Shown piece after piece: positions 1 to 7,300 of a stretch of DNA of 9,883 nucleotides. The stretch is from JAKACU01 sp021821185. Lineage in GTDB: Bacteria > Bacillota > Bacilli > Alicyclobacillales > SLC66. Position 1 is the stretch's first letter. Each line of letters begins with the position of its first letter. The stretch spans positions 1 through 9,883 of the forward strand of contig DAHWJX010000034.1 in the NCBI GenBank assembly GCA_027343965.1. The letters are read 5' to 3'. The translations under genes and the position numbers were made by a program. The notes beneath the pieces are model-generated. The model had not been told where the DNA came from. It was given only the letters and a program-made list of their open reading frames with translations, and did not search any database.

Positions 1-501
1 TTGCGAAAGTAGATCACGGAGTTGATCTTTGGTGTAACTTTCATCCCACCCGGGAAGGCTTAATTCACTTTGTAAAGGATTACGTTGTAGTAAATCTTCA
101 TTAAAATAGGAAAGAGCAAAAGAACCATCGGGTAATTCGTAAGAAAGTTGCGTACGAAGCCAATCAAAAACAGGCATAAAGTTATAGCAAATGACTTTTA
201 CACCCGCTTCACCTAAACGACGCACATTTTCACAATAGTTCTCAGTCAAACGCGGTGCGTCGCTCCCACCCAGTTTGATATTCTCATGCACAGGAACGCT
301 CTCCACGACTTCAAAAGTCAAACCCGCAGCATGAATGCGCTGTTCAAGATCAGCAATTTTTTCTCGTGGCCACACTTCGCCTACCGGTACATCATAAATG
401 GCCGACACAACACCTTGCATACCTGGAATCTGCCTTATATGTGACAGCGTCACGGGATCCGTTTCGCCATACCACCGAAAAGTCATCTGCATAGTCGTCA
501 T
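1..501 (-). CDS. uxuA: Mannonate dehydratase, N-terminal 167 residues (partial at left edge)
   Basis: UxuA dehydrates D-mannonate to 2-keto-3-deoxygluconate in the cytoplasmic glucuronate pathway, using a divalent metal. I translated the minus strand from ATG at 501; the frame stays open to base 1. The opening is very close to the family: RWYGETDPVTL (residues 9-19), IRQIPGM (22-28), VSAIYDVPVGEVWP (32-45), ESVPVHENIK (67-76) and YNFMPVFDW (106-114). The full enzyme is about 360 residues, so a little under half is here; the metal-binding C-terminal part lies outside. The start is 8 bp after the uxaC stop. An AAGGTGG ribosome site (511-505) overlaps that stop codon, which suggests one transcript and coupled translation. 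In-frame ATGs also lie at 492 and 486. The 501 start is only 3 nt from the Shine-Dalgarno and the 492 start 12 nt, so the exact start is open. Family assignment is firm. Confidence 0.95.
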   Translation of the reverse strand, partial: MTTMQMTFRWYGETDPVTLSHIRQIPGMQGVVSAIYDVPVGEVWPREKIADLEQRIHAAGLTFEVVESVPVHENIKLGGSDAPRLTENYCENVRRLGEAGVKVICYNFMPVFDWLRTQLSYELPDGSFALSYFNEDLLQRNPLQSELSLPGWDESYTKDQLRDLLSQ

Positions 502-509
502 AAGCCACC

Positions 510-1910
510 TTAATTTGTAAAATAATTTCTCGCGTTTTGAATAAAAATACCTTCCAATAAGGGACCTAATGTCTCATCGTCATCCGGTACTTCTCCATCC
601 TCAATCCATTGACCGATCAGGGAACAAACAATCCGGCGAAAATAATCATGACGGGAAAACGACAGAAAACTTCGAGAATCCGTCGTCATACCGATAAATA
701 AGCCCAATGCTCCTGTATTGCTGATCAATCGTAATTGTTCTACAATGCCATCTCGATGGTCTAACATCCACCATGGAGGTCCCACTTGGATCTTCCCTTT
801 AATTCCTCCCTGAAAATTGCCCGCCATAGACGCTATCATGTAATACGCCGCAGGGTTCATCGTGTAAAGAATAACTTTCGGTACAGCATCTATGATCTCT
901 AGATCATCAAAAAATTGTTGTAAAGCTCGTATCGAGACCGCTTCGCCGATGGAATCCACACCGCAATCAGCACCAAGTTGATCAAAGAGTCGCGAATTCG
1001 CGTTGCGAAGTGCTGAAAGATGCAGTTGCATTACCCAACCCCGTGTTGCGTACTCAGAAGCCAAGAAAAACAACAAATAATATCGATATCTTTCAACATC
1101 TTCCTGTTGCAACGACTGACCAGTTAACCCTTTGGAAAATATGTGTTTTGCTTGCGCATAAGTGCCCTTGACTGTAGGAAACGTACTAACCGAATGATCA
1201 GCACTACTACATCCCATCGTTGCAAAATAGTCCATTCGTTGACGTAACGTATCAAGCAAATCATCCAGTGTTTGAATGCTTGGACCCGACACTTCCGCCA
1301 GTTGTTGAAGATAAGCTATAAAGCTTACGGACGTAATCGCCAAAACAGCATCCGGTCGAAAAGTTGGCACAACGCGCGTCTGTATATCAGTTGCATGGTG
1401 TAGTTGCCGATGAAAATACAAATCATCAATCGGATCGTTCGTCGTTGCGATAGTTTCCACATTGGATTTTGCAAGCAAATCCCGCGCACGAAATCCACCT
1501 TTTTGAATTTGTTGTAGCGTTTCATCATAAATTTCATAGGCCGTTTTTGCACTAAGTGGTTTATCAATCGCAAAGTACTGTCGCAATTCCAAGTGAGCCC
1601 AATGATAAACGGGATTTCCTACAAAATAGGGAAGCACTTCTGCAAAGGCTAGAAATTTCTCCTTATAGGTCGTATCCTGTCCCGTAATGAGTTCTTCTGG
1701 AAGACCGGCTACACGCATCAACCTCCATTTATAGTGATCACCAGCCATCCACAGTTCGCCTAGATCAGTAAATGATTTATTCTCTGCTATATCCTGCGCT
1801 CTTAAATGGCCATGATAGTCATAAATGGGCAACGTAGAAGCAAACTTTTCGTATAATTCCTTAGCCTTATTCGTTTTCAATAAATACTCTGGACCGCTAA
1901 ACGCTTTCAT
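510..1910 (-). CDS. uxaC: Glucuronate isomerase (uronate isomerase)
   Basis: UxaC interconverts D-glucuronate and D-fructuronate, and D-galacturonate and D-tagaturonate, as the first cytoplasmic step of hexuronate breakdown. It belongs to the amidohydrolase superfamily. Counting from the TTG codon at 1913, visible motifs are DYHGHL (32-37) with the metal-binding His-x-His pair H34/H36, GDHYKWR (58-64), TTNDPIDDL (157-165), PTFRPDAV (183-190), MQLHLSALRNANSR (295-308) and TDSRSF (411-416), followed by RHDYFRR. The length of about 466 residues is normal, so the gene is complete. I prefer ATG at 1910, giving the usual MKxF opening. The adjacent TTG at 1913 is 12 nt from a strong GAGGAGG site, against 15 nt for the ATG, so TTG cannot be excluded. 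The gene heads a minus-strand operon with uxuA and is divergent from an AraC-type regulator that probably controls it. Family identity is certain; the preferred sugar is not shown by sequence. Confidence 0.97.
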   Translation of the reverse strand: MKAFSGPEYLLKTNKAKELYEKFASTLPIYDYHGHLRAQDIAENKSFTDLGELWMAGDHYKWRLMRVAGLPEELITGQDTTYKEKFLAFAEVLPYFVGNPVYHWAHLELRQYFAIDKPLSAKTAYEIYDETLQQIQKGGFRARDLLAKSNVETIATTNDPIDDLYFHRQLHHATDIQTRVVPTFRPDAVLAITSVSFIAYLQQLAEVSGPSIQTLDDLLDTLRQRMDYFATMGCSSADHSVSTFPTVKGTYAQAKHIFSKGLTGQSLQQEDVERYRYYLLFFLASEYATRGWVMQLHLSALRNANSRLFDQLGADCGVDSIGEAVSIRALQQFFDDLEIIDAVPKVILYTMNPAAYYMIASMAGNFQGGIKGKIQVGPPWWMLDHRDGIVEQLRLISNTGALGLFIGMTTDSRSFLSFSRHDYFRRIVCSLIGQWIEDGEVPDDDETLGPLLEGIFIQNARNYFTN

Positions 1911-1925
1911 CAAAATGAGTATTTA

Positions 1926-1932
1926 CCTCCTC
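1926..1932 (-). promoter_or_regulatory. Ribosome binding site of uxaC
   Basis: The minus strand reads GAGGAGG, a near-perfect Shine-Dalgarno. It lies 15 nt before ATG 1910 and 12 nt before TTG 1913. The long spacing is what makes the choice of start codon debatable. Confidence 0.8.
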
Positions 1933-1954
1933 TATCACCCCTACTATGTCTATT

Positions 1955-1960
1955 AGTATA
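1955..1960 (-). promoter_or_regulatory. Candidate -10 element for uxaC-uxuA
   Basis: The minus strand reads TATACT (one mismatch to TATAAT). A start of transcription near 1948 would leave about 38 nt of leader containing the GAGGAGG site. Upstream at 16-18 bp there is only a poor -35 (TTTTAA or similar). A weak -35 fits a promoter that needs an activator, such as the divergent AraC-family protein. This is a by-eye call. Confidence 0.4.
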
Positions 1961-1978
1961 CGTACCATTTCTGCGATT

Positions 1979-2032
1979 AAAATGCATATTTGTGCTATAA
2001 TACTTGCGAAAATTGCACATAAAATTGTACAG
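1979..2032. repeat. Cluster of TTG-containing repeats, candidate regulator operator
   Basis: Two adjacent 12-bp units are visible: AAAATTGCACAT at 2009-2020 and AAAATTGTACAG at 2021-2032, identical at 10 of 12 positions. A related AAAATGCATAT lies at 1979-1989, 30 bp before the first unit. Further TTG hexamers are TTGTGC at 1990 and TTGCGA at 2004. TGTGC (1991-1995) and GCACA (2015-2019) also form a spaced inverted pair. The cluster overlaps and follows the regulator's -10, and would lie about 30-85 bp upstream of the uxaC transcription start. That placement suits self-repression plus activation of uxaC by the AraC-family protein. Operator function is inferred. Confidence 0.4.
1993..2001 (+). 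promoter_or_regulatory. Extended -10 promoter of the AraC-family regulator gene
   Basis: TGCTATAAT is an exact match to the extended -10 consensus TGnTATAAT. No good -35 is present 16-18 bp upstream (region 1972-1979), which an extended -10 can tolerate. Transcription would begin near 2008, giving a leader of about 68 nt before ATG 2076. The repeats at 2009-2032 begin right at that start site. Confidence 0.65.
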
Positions 2033-2063
2033 TGAGAGTATATGATTGTAATTTTCATTTTTT

Positions 2064-2070
2064 GAGGTGA
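2064..2070 (+). promoter_or_regulatory. Ribosome binding site that sets the regulator start at 2076
   Basis: GAGGTGA lies 5 nt before ATG 2076. An in-frame GTG at 2067 sits inside this site and so is unlikely to be the start. Confidence 0.75.
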
Positions 2071-2075
2071 TTATC

Positions 2076-2954
2076 ATGAAGATTTCTATACAAGACTTTC
2101 AATCCAGGCAACATATGATTCGGACGGAGTATGAAGTTTTTCATTATTTAGATCGGAAGTTACATGATGTTCAATTGCATCATCATGATTTTTATGAGGT
2201 GTATTTATTTCTTTCAGGAAGAGTAACCTACTTTGTAGAGGGTAAATCCTACGTACTTAAGCCACATGACATCCTTTTCATAGCACCTAATGAATTGCAC
2301 CAGGCCGTTATTTCTGCGGATTCACAAGCATACGAACGCATGGTTCTATGGATTGATCGGCAATTTTTAAAAACTCTCGGAGACACCACAACAAATTTAG
2401 AACAATGTTTCAATACCACATTATTGACACATACCAATCTCTTACGGCTTAGTCCGGATCATTTTCAACTCATAAAATCCGAACTGCTCCAACTTCTGGC
2501 CGCAAGCAAAGAAGAATCCTTTGGCAGTAAACTTTTATGCCAATCGTATGTGCAACGACTCATGATATTGCTGAACCGCTATGCCCTACTTGGGAAAAAT
2601 GAAGGTCTCAACGATGCCATTTTAGTGAATGATTTTTTAGAACCCATTATTGCTTTCATTACAGAAAATCTATCTCAAGAGCTAACATTGAATGGAATCG
2701 CAAACCATTTTTACATGAGTAAGTTTTACTTAATGCGCGAATTTAAGCGACAGACAGGAACGACGATCCATCAGTACATTCTGCAAAAGCGACTGGTATT
2801 ATCTAAGCAACTCATTTTAGAGAACATGCCAATTAGCGATGTATCACTTCAATGTGGATTCAACACTTACTCTCATTTTTTCCGGGCATTTAAGGCCCAG
2901 TACGATATGACGCCAAAACAATTTTATAATTTCATGCACGCCGAAATTCGTTGA
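2076..2954 (+). CDS. AraC-family transcriptional regulator with N-terminal cupin domain
   Basis: A 292-residue cytoplasmic DNA-binding protein with a sensor domain followed by a DNA-binding domain. Residues about 18-100 look like the small-ligand cupin barrel of AraC regulators: HHHDFYEVYLFLSG (35-48), then PHDILFIAPNELHQ (63-76). Residues about 185-292 are the AraC DNA-binding domain. Its first helix-turn-helix is around LTLNGIANHFYMSKFYLMREF (203-223), and the second runs from PISDVSLQCGFNTYSHFFRAFK (252-273) to the family signature ending DMTPKQF (277-283). ATG 2076 was chosen because GAGGTGA lies 5 nt before it. The gene is divergent from uxaC-uxuA, a classic arrangement for a local regulator, so control of hexuronate use with a uronate or derivative as inducer is the best inference. 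The ligand cannot be read from sequence. The gene has its own extended -10 promoter and may regulate itself. Confidence 0.95.
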   Translation: MKISIQDFQSRQHMIRTEYEVFHYLDRKLHDVQLHHHDFYEVYLFLSGRVTYFVEGKSYVLKPHDILFIAPNELHQAVISADSQAYERMVLWIDRQFLKTLGDTTTNLEQCFNTTLLTHTNLLRLSPDHFQLIKSELLQLLAASKEESFGSKLLCQSYVQRLMILLNRYALLGKNEGLNDAILVNDFLEPIIAFITENLSQELTLNGIANHFYMSKFYLMREFKRQTGTTIHQYILQKRLVLSKQLILENMPISDVSLQCGFNTYSHFFRAFKAQYDMTPKQFYNFMHAEIR

Positions 2955-2997
2955 AAGACGAAACTACATGACGGTTGCAACAAATGATTTAAATTGA

Positions 2998-3132
2998 TTG
3001 ACAACGTATATTATGATCATGACAGGAGCCATTATTGGCATCGGTTATGGTTCTGTTACACCTATTTTTCAAACTCAGACAATTAATTCGGAGAGCCACA
3101 TTGCGTTGTATTTTGTTGGTGTCCTCGCATAG
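2998..3132 (+). pseudogene. Decayed fragment of an MFS transporter
   Basis: A short open frame (44 codons after an in-frame TGA at 2995-2997, TAG at 3130-3132) encodes GAIIGIGYGSVTPIFQTQTINS and then IALYFVGVLA. The GxGYGxxxPxFQTxxINS stretch is the well-known pattern of a C-terminal-half membrane segment in drug-efflux-type major facilitator transporters of about 400 residues. Here the preceding roughly 250 residues are absent. The text also jumps from INSESH to a segment resembling a later membrane helix, as if an internal piece were deleted. ATG 3013 or 3019 could open a tiny ORF, but no good ribosome site precedes them. A terminator follows directly. I read this as the relic of a transporter gene that once lay downstream of the regulator. 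Its former substrate is unknown. Confidence 0.6.
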
Positions 3133-3134
3133 AC

Positions 3135-3177
3135 AAGCAACTGGTAGGTATTCTGCGTTACCAACCAGTTGCTTTTT
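3135..3177 (+). terminator. Rho-independent terminator at a convergent gene junction
   Basis: An 11-bp perfect stem pairs 3135-3145 with 3164-3174. After one A/A mismatch, a further 4 bp (GGTA/TACC) close an 8-nt loop at 3151-3158. TTTTT at 3173-3177 follows on the plus strand, so it terminates rightward transcription from the regulator and transporter remnant. On the minus strand the hairpin is followed only by TTGTCT, a weaker tail. It nevertheless lies just past the end of the addA-metH-panE gene string and could also stop that transcript. Confidence 0.85.
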
Positions 3178-3190
3178 CAACGACACGCTC

Positions 3191-3358
3191 TTACAGCTTT
3201 TTAGGCACTATGACTGGCAATTTTTTATAGGTAAATACCCCTACTTCTGCTAACGAAACTTGAACACGATACTTTTGCTGAATTCGCTGATGGTGCCACC
3301 ATAAACATAAATAGCCAAAACGTACGATCTTGTTTCGCATAGAAATTATACGCTTCAT
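3191..3358 (-). CDS. Possible small basic protein, 55 aa, unknown function
   Basis: An open frame begins 19 nt after the panE-like stop on the same strand. The 55-residue product has 7 Lys, 5 Arg and only one acidic residue. It has an aromatic patch, YLCLWWHHQRIQQKY (16-30), and a protein-like tail, SLAEVGVFTYKKLPVIVP (35-52). There is no clear signal peptide or membrane helix. ATG 3358 has a GGAAG only 3 nt upstream. An in-frame TTG at 3376 (61 aa, opening MAKRKT) has GGAAAG 7 nt upstream and may be the true start. The stop falls 18 nt before the terminator hairpin, which would make this the last gene of the addA-metH-panE string. I do not recognise a family with certainty. Chance ORFs of this size are common, so this is a candidate only. 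Confidence 0.4.
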   Translation of the reverse strand: MKRIISMRNKIVRFGYLCLWWHHQRIQQKYRVQVSLAEVGVFTYKKLPVIVPKKL

Positions 3359-3377
3359 AGTCTTCCGTTTAGCCAAT

Positions 3378-4310
3378 TTACCGCTTTCCAAACCTGTGCG
3401 CAGCCAACACCGCATAAATAACTTCATGCACAGGCACATGAATACCAAGTTCCATGGCCATTTCAATCAGTGCCCCTTGCAGACTATCAAGCTCAAGGGG
3501 CAACCCTTTTTCCAAATCGCGATGCATAGAAGATGTCAAGGCAGGATCCAACTTAGCAGCACTTTCCATCATTTGATCATGTAAATTTTCAGGCAGTGCG
3601 ACCCCTTTTGCATGCGCAACAGAAAGTAATTCACGAATCATATCAGAATAAAGAAGCATTCCCTTGGGCTCTTGTAAAACGGAACCAATAGGTAATCGAC
3701 AAGCTGCCGTTACACCACTGAGGGCACATAAAAACACATACTTTTTCCACATTTGCACAAGTATTTGATGGCGATATAAGGCTTTAATGCCAGCCTTAGT
3801 GAAAATTCCTTGCATCTGATGCATCAGGTTCTTCACACTGTCATCTATCGTCACGTCATTAACAGGACCATAGACGATCTCACAGGAACCACCGGTTTGC
3901 AAGATGTCCCCTTCCTTGGACAACGTTGTTTCGATATAGCAAGAGCCACCGAGCGTATCTTTTTCTCCAAATTCGGAGAGCAAATGATCCATATGCCTAA
4001 CGCCATTTAACAAAGGGACGATCACAGTCCCTGCACCGTGTAATACAGTAAGATCATCCATGGCATCCGCTAGATGATAATTTTTAATGGCGACAATCAC
4101 GATATCAAGTTTATCGATGTTGCGAACGTCAGTGACAAGAGTAGGCTGAATCGTAAAATTTCCTACTACACTGTGAACGACAAGGCCGCGTTGACGGAGT
4201 TGTTGTGCGCGTTTTTCCCGCACGATAAAAGTTACATTTTCTCCTGCTCGGGCCAACATTGCACCATAGTAACCACCCACGGCGCCAGCACCATATATTC
4301 CAATTCGCAT
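3378..4310 (-). CDS. panE: 2-dehydropantoate 2-reductase family protein (PanE/ApbA)
   Basis: PanE reduces ketopantoate to pantoate with NADPH, a cytoplasmic step of pantothenate and coenzyme A synthesis. The 310-residue product has the N-terminal Rossmann motif GAGAVGG (7-13), K76 in IVAIKNYHL, N102 in LLNGV, W188-K189-K190, and SSMHRDLEKGLPLELD (260-275). K190, S261 and E273 align with E. coli K176, S244 and E256. The E. coli pantoate-contacting N180, N184 and N194 align with L194, S198 and I208, so the enzyme may be a paralogue acting on another 2-oxoacid. Length and the two-domain layout are normal. ATG 4310 is preferred because AGGAAG (4325-4320) is 9 nt upstream. ATG 4319 touches that site and would add three residues (MTT). 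The gene lies 24 nt behind metH and is probably co-transcribed with it. Family is certain, substrate moderately so. Confidence 0.9.
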   Translation of the reverse strand: MRIGIYGAGAVGGYYGAMLARAGENVTFIVREKRAQQLRQRGLVVHSVVGNFTIQPTLVTDVRNIDKLDIVIVAIKNYHLADAMDDLTVLHGAGTVIVPLLNGVRHMDHLLSEFGEKDTLGGSCYIETTLSKEGDILQTGGSCEIVYGPVNDVTIDDSVKNLMHQMQGIFTKAGIKALYRHQILVQMWKKYVFLCALSGVTAACRLPIGSVLQEPKGMLLYSDMIRELLSVAHAKGVALPENLHDQMMESAAKLDPALTSSMHRDLEKGLPLELDSLQGALIEMAMELGIHVPVHEVIYAVLAAHRFGKR

Positions 4311-4334
4311 CGTCGTCATCTTCCTTTTCTGTCC

Positions 4335-7300
4335 CTACTCTACAGTGAAATACCGTGCCTCAGGATGAGAAAAAACCATTGCTGACACGGATGCTTCAGG
4401 TTCCATCATAGAACCTTCCGTCAAATGTACCCCAATGTCTTCTGGCTTCATCAAGCGAAAGAGTTGTTCCTGATCTTCAATGCGCGGACAAGCAGGATAC
4501 CCAAACGATACACGAATTCCCTGATAACGAGCAATGAAACGTTCTCGCATAGTCATCTCCGCTGGATCAGGAAATCCCCACGAATCACGTAAAATGTGAT
4601 GCAATCTTTCCGCAAAGGATTCGGCAAGTTCCAATGCCACAGCCTGTAAAGCATAGGATTTAAAATAATCCCCATTGTCTTTTAGCCGTTGCGCTTGTTC
4701 TCGAACACCAGAGCCAGTAGTCACCACAAAAAACGCGACATAATCCATCACGCCACTATCGACCGAACGCAAAAAGTCCGCAAGACACAAATGACTATCA
4801 CTTCGTTGCCTAGGGAAGTCAAACCTTTCAAGCACCGTGCGTTGATCCAATGGATCATAGATCATGACTTGATTGCCATCAGATTGGGCAGGAAAAAAAC
4901 GATACACCGCATTGGCTGTCAGCAATTTCGTCTTTGCAGCGTCATCAAGAAGAGCATCGATATCAGCCTTCAGATTGACGGCCTTCTCATCACCTTGCGC
5001 TAAGAGTTTTTCCACATTTCCCTGTAATCCAAGATGTTTGCCTAAAAGCATCTGCCAATTTATATAGGGGCGCAAAAAACTAAGTGGGTAATCTCGAAGA
5101 ACGTGGCGCTCCATATCTACTGGAGGGTAGATCGGTGCGTGTGCATCAATTGCTGAACGTGTTTGTGACGAATCCTTCGCTAGCACTGCATCGCGTACGT
5201 TCGTTGATGACATCACGTTTGACTGTACCGCATTTCGCAACTGTGAAATGAGTTTTTCCCTTTGCATCGGGTCACTCACTTGATTAGCCATATCAAGACC
5301 GCTCATGGCATCTTTTGCATATAGCACAAGTCCACCATACTCCGGTGAAATTCGCGTGTCCGTAAATTTCTTGGTTAACGCTGCTCCCCCTACAAAAAGT
5401 GGCACGTCAATCCCGGCCTGCGCCAAATCTTGCGCTGTGATGACCATTTGCTGCGCTGATTTGACGAGCAACCCAGATAGCCCGATAAAATCAGGCTTTT
5501 CATGCTCATAAGCAGCAATCAATTGATCCGGCGCCACCTTAATACCAAGATTAATCACTTGATAGCCATTATTGGCTAAAATAATTTCTACAAGATTTTT
5601 GCCGATATCATGAACATCGCCCTTCACCGTTGCCAACATGATCTTTCCTTTAATGGCACTTTCATTTTTCTCCATGAATGGCTCGAGGTGAGCTACTGCC
5701 GCTTTCATAACTTCCGCACTTTGCAATACTTCCGCGACAATTAACTCATTGGCATTAAATAATTTACCGACTTGATCCATACCTGCCATGAGTGGACCGT
5801 TAATAATATCAAGCGGAGCCTGATTCAGTAAAGCTTCATTAAGGTCAGCAATCAAGCCATCCTTTGACCCTTCTACAACATAGCGAGACAACCTTTGTGC
5901 AAGCGGGAGTTCTTCAGCCGGGATACGCTCAACGATCTTTTTTTCACGATAAAAAGCGGTAAATTGAGCGACGGTGTCATCACTGGTATGAAACAACAAT
6001 GCTTCTGCAAGATCACGTTCTCCTTGAGGAATTGACGCATAACGCTCTAATTTTTCCGAGTTAACGATGGCAAAATCAAGTCCAGCTTTGGTGCAATGAT
6101 ACAAAAATACGGCATTTAGCACTTCACGACCTGCCGGCGGCAAACCAAACGATACATTACTCAAGCCAAGAATAGTCTGACACATAGGCAATGCTTCTTT
6201 TAATAAACGTATGCCTTCGATCGTTTCTAGGGCCGAACCGAGGTAATTCTCATCACCTGTCCCGACAGGAAACACCAAAGGATCAAAAATTATATCTTGC
6301 GGGTCAATCTGATACTCCGTAGTCAACATCGTGAAGGATCGTTTCGCGACCTCGAGCTTTCGTTCCTTTGTGACAGCCATCCCAACTTCATCGATTGTAC
6401 CGACGACGAGTGCTGCTCCATAACGATTCACTAATGGCACAACCTCATCAAAACGCTTGCGACCATCTTCCAAATTGACCGAGTTGATAATTGCTTTTCC
6501 TTGACTAAATTGCAAAGCTGTTTCAAGTACGCGCGCATCTGTCGAATCGATCATCAGTGGGGCTTTCACTTTTTTGGCTGCGAATTCCAGAAAATGTTGC
6601 ATATCCTCGAGTTCATCACGATCCGGATCAGCCAAACAGACATCGATAACCGCAGCACCGTTTTTCACCTGTGTTCTGGCTACTTCTGATGCTTCTTCAT
6701 ACAAACCATCAGCGATCAAACGGCGAAACTTACGTGATCCGATGACATTCGTGCGTTCACCTACAAGCAGTGGACGATTATCAGAATCAACATAGACTGG
6801 ATCAATTCCTGCCACAGCAGGTAAATGGCCCTGTGCTGCTTGGCGAGGCGCGATATCCTTCATGACGTCTGCTAAGGCAGCGATATGATCAGGTGTAGTA
6901 CCGCAGCAACCCCCTGCGACATTGATCCAGCCTTGTTTGGCGAATTCAACCATTTTGGCTGCGAGACTTGCGGGTGATTCATGGTAGTGACCATCCTCAT
7001 CCGGTAAGCCAGCGTTAGGATAGCAACTCACACCGCTTACGCTTAGTGATGACAGCGTACGCAAATGATCACGCATAAATTCAGGACCTGTTGCACAATT
7101 CAATCCAACAGATAGTGGATGAAGATGCTCTACGGAAAGATAAAACGCCTCAATATTTTGCCCGGCTAACGTTGTTCCCATGGGTTCGATGGTCCCTGAA
7201 ATCATAATGGGAACAGATCGTTGCAATGTTGCAAACGCTTTTTGGATGCCAATGCTACCCGCTTTGACGTTGAGTGTGTCTTGCGCTGTTTCCAACAATA

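Noticed and set aside
1968..1981. Possible catabolite-responsive (cre) site near the uxaC promoter
   Set aside because: The minus strand has TTTAATCGCAGAAA, which matches the AA-N-CG core but misses two fixed positions (the G near the start and the C near the end). Too weak to call, though the place would suit catabolite control.
2998..3003. Perfect TTGACA as a -35 promoter element
   Set aside because: No -10-like hexamer occurs 16-18 bp downstream (around 3020-3027), and the stretch is explained as coding sequence of the transporter remnant.
2989..3186. Minus-strand ORF of 65 codons across the terminator
   Set aside because: It is antisense to the transporter remnant and runs through the hairpin, and its product is cysteine- and asparagine-rich with no recognisable pattern.
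3035..3253. Plus-strand ORF of 72 codons
   Set aside because: It is a shifted frame of the transporter remnant that reads through the terminator; no ribosome site precedes it.
4689..5003. Plus-strand ORF of 104 codons inside metH
   Set aside because: It is antisense to a fully conserved part of metH and shows no domain or ribosome site of its own; the same holds for the other antisense ORFs within metH, addA and uxaC.
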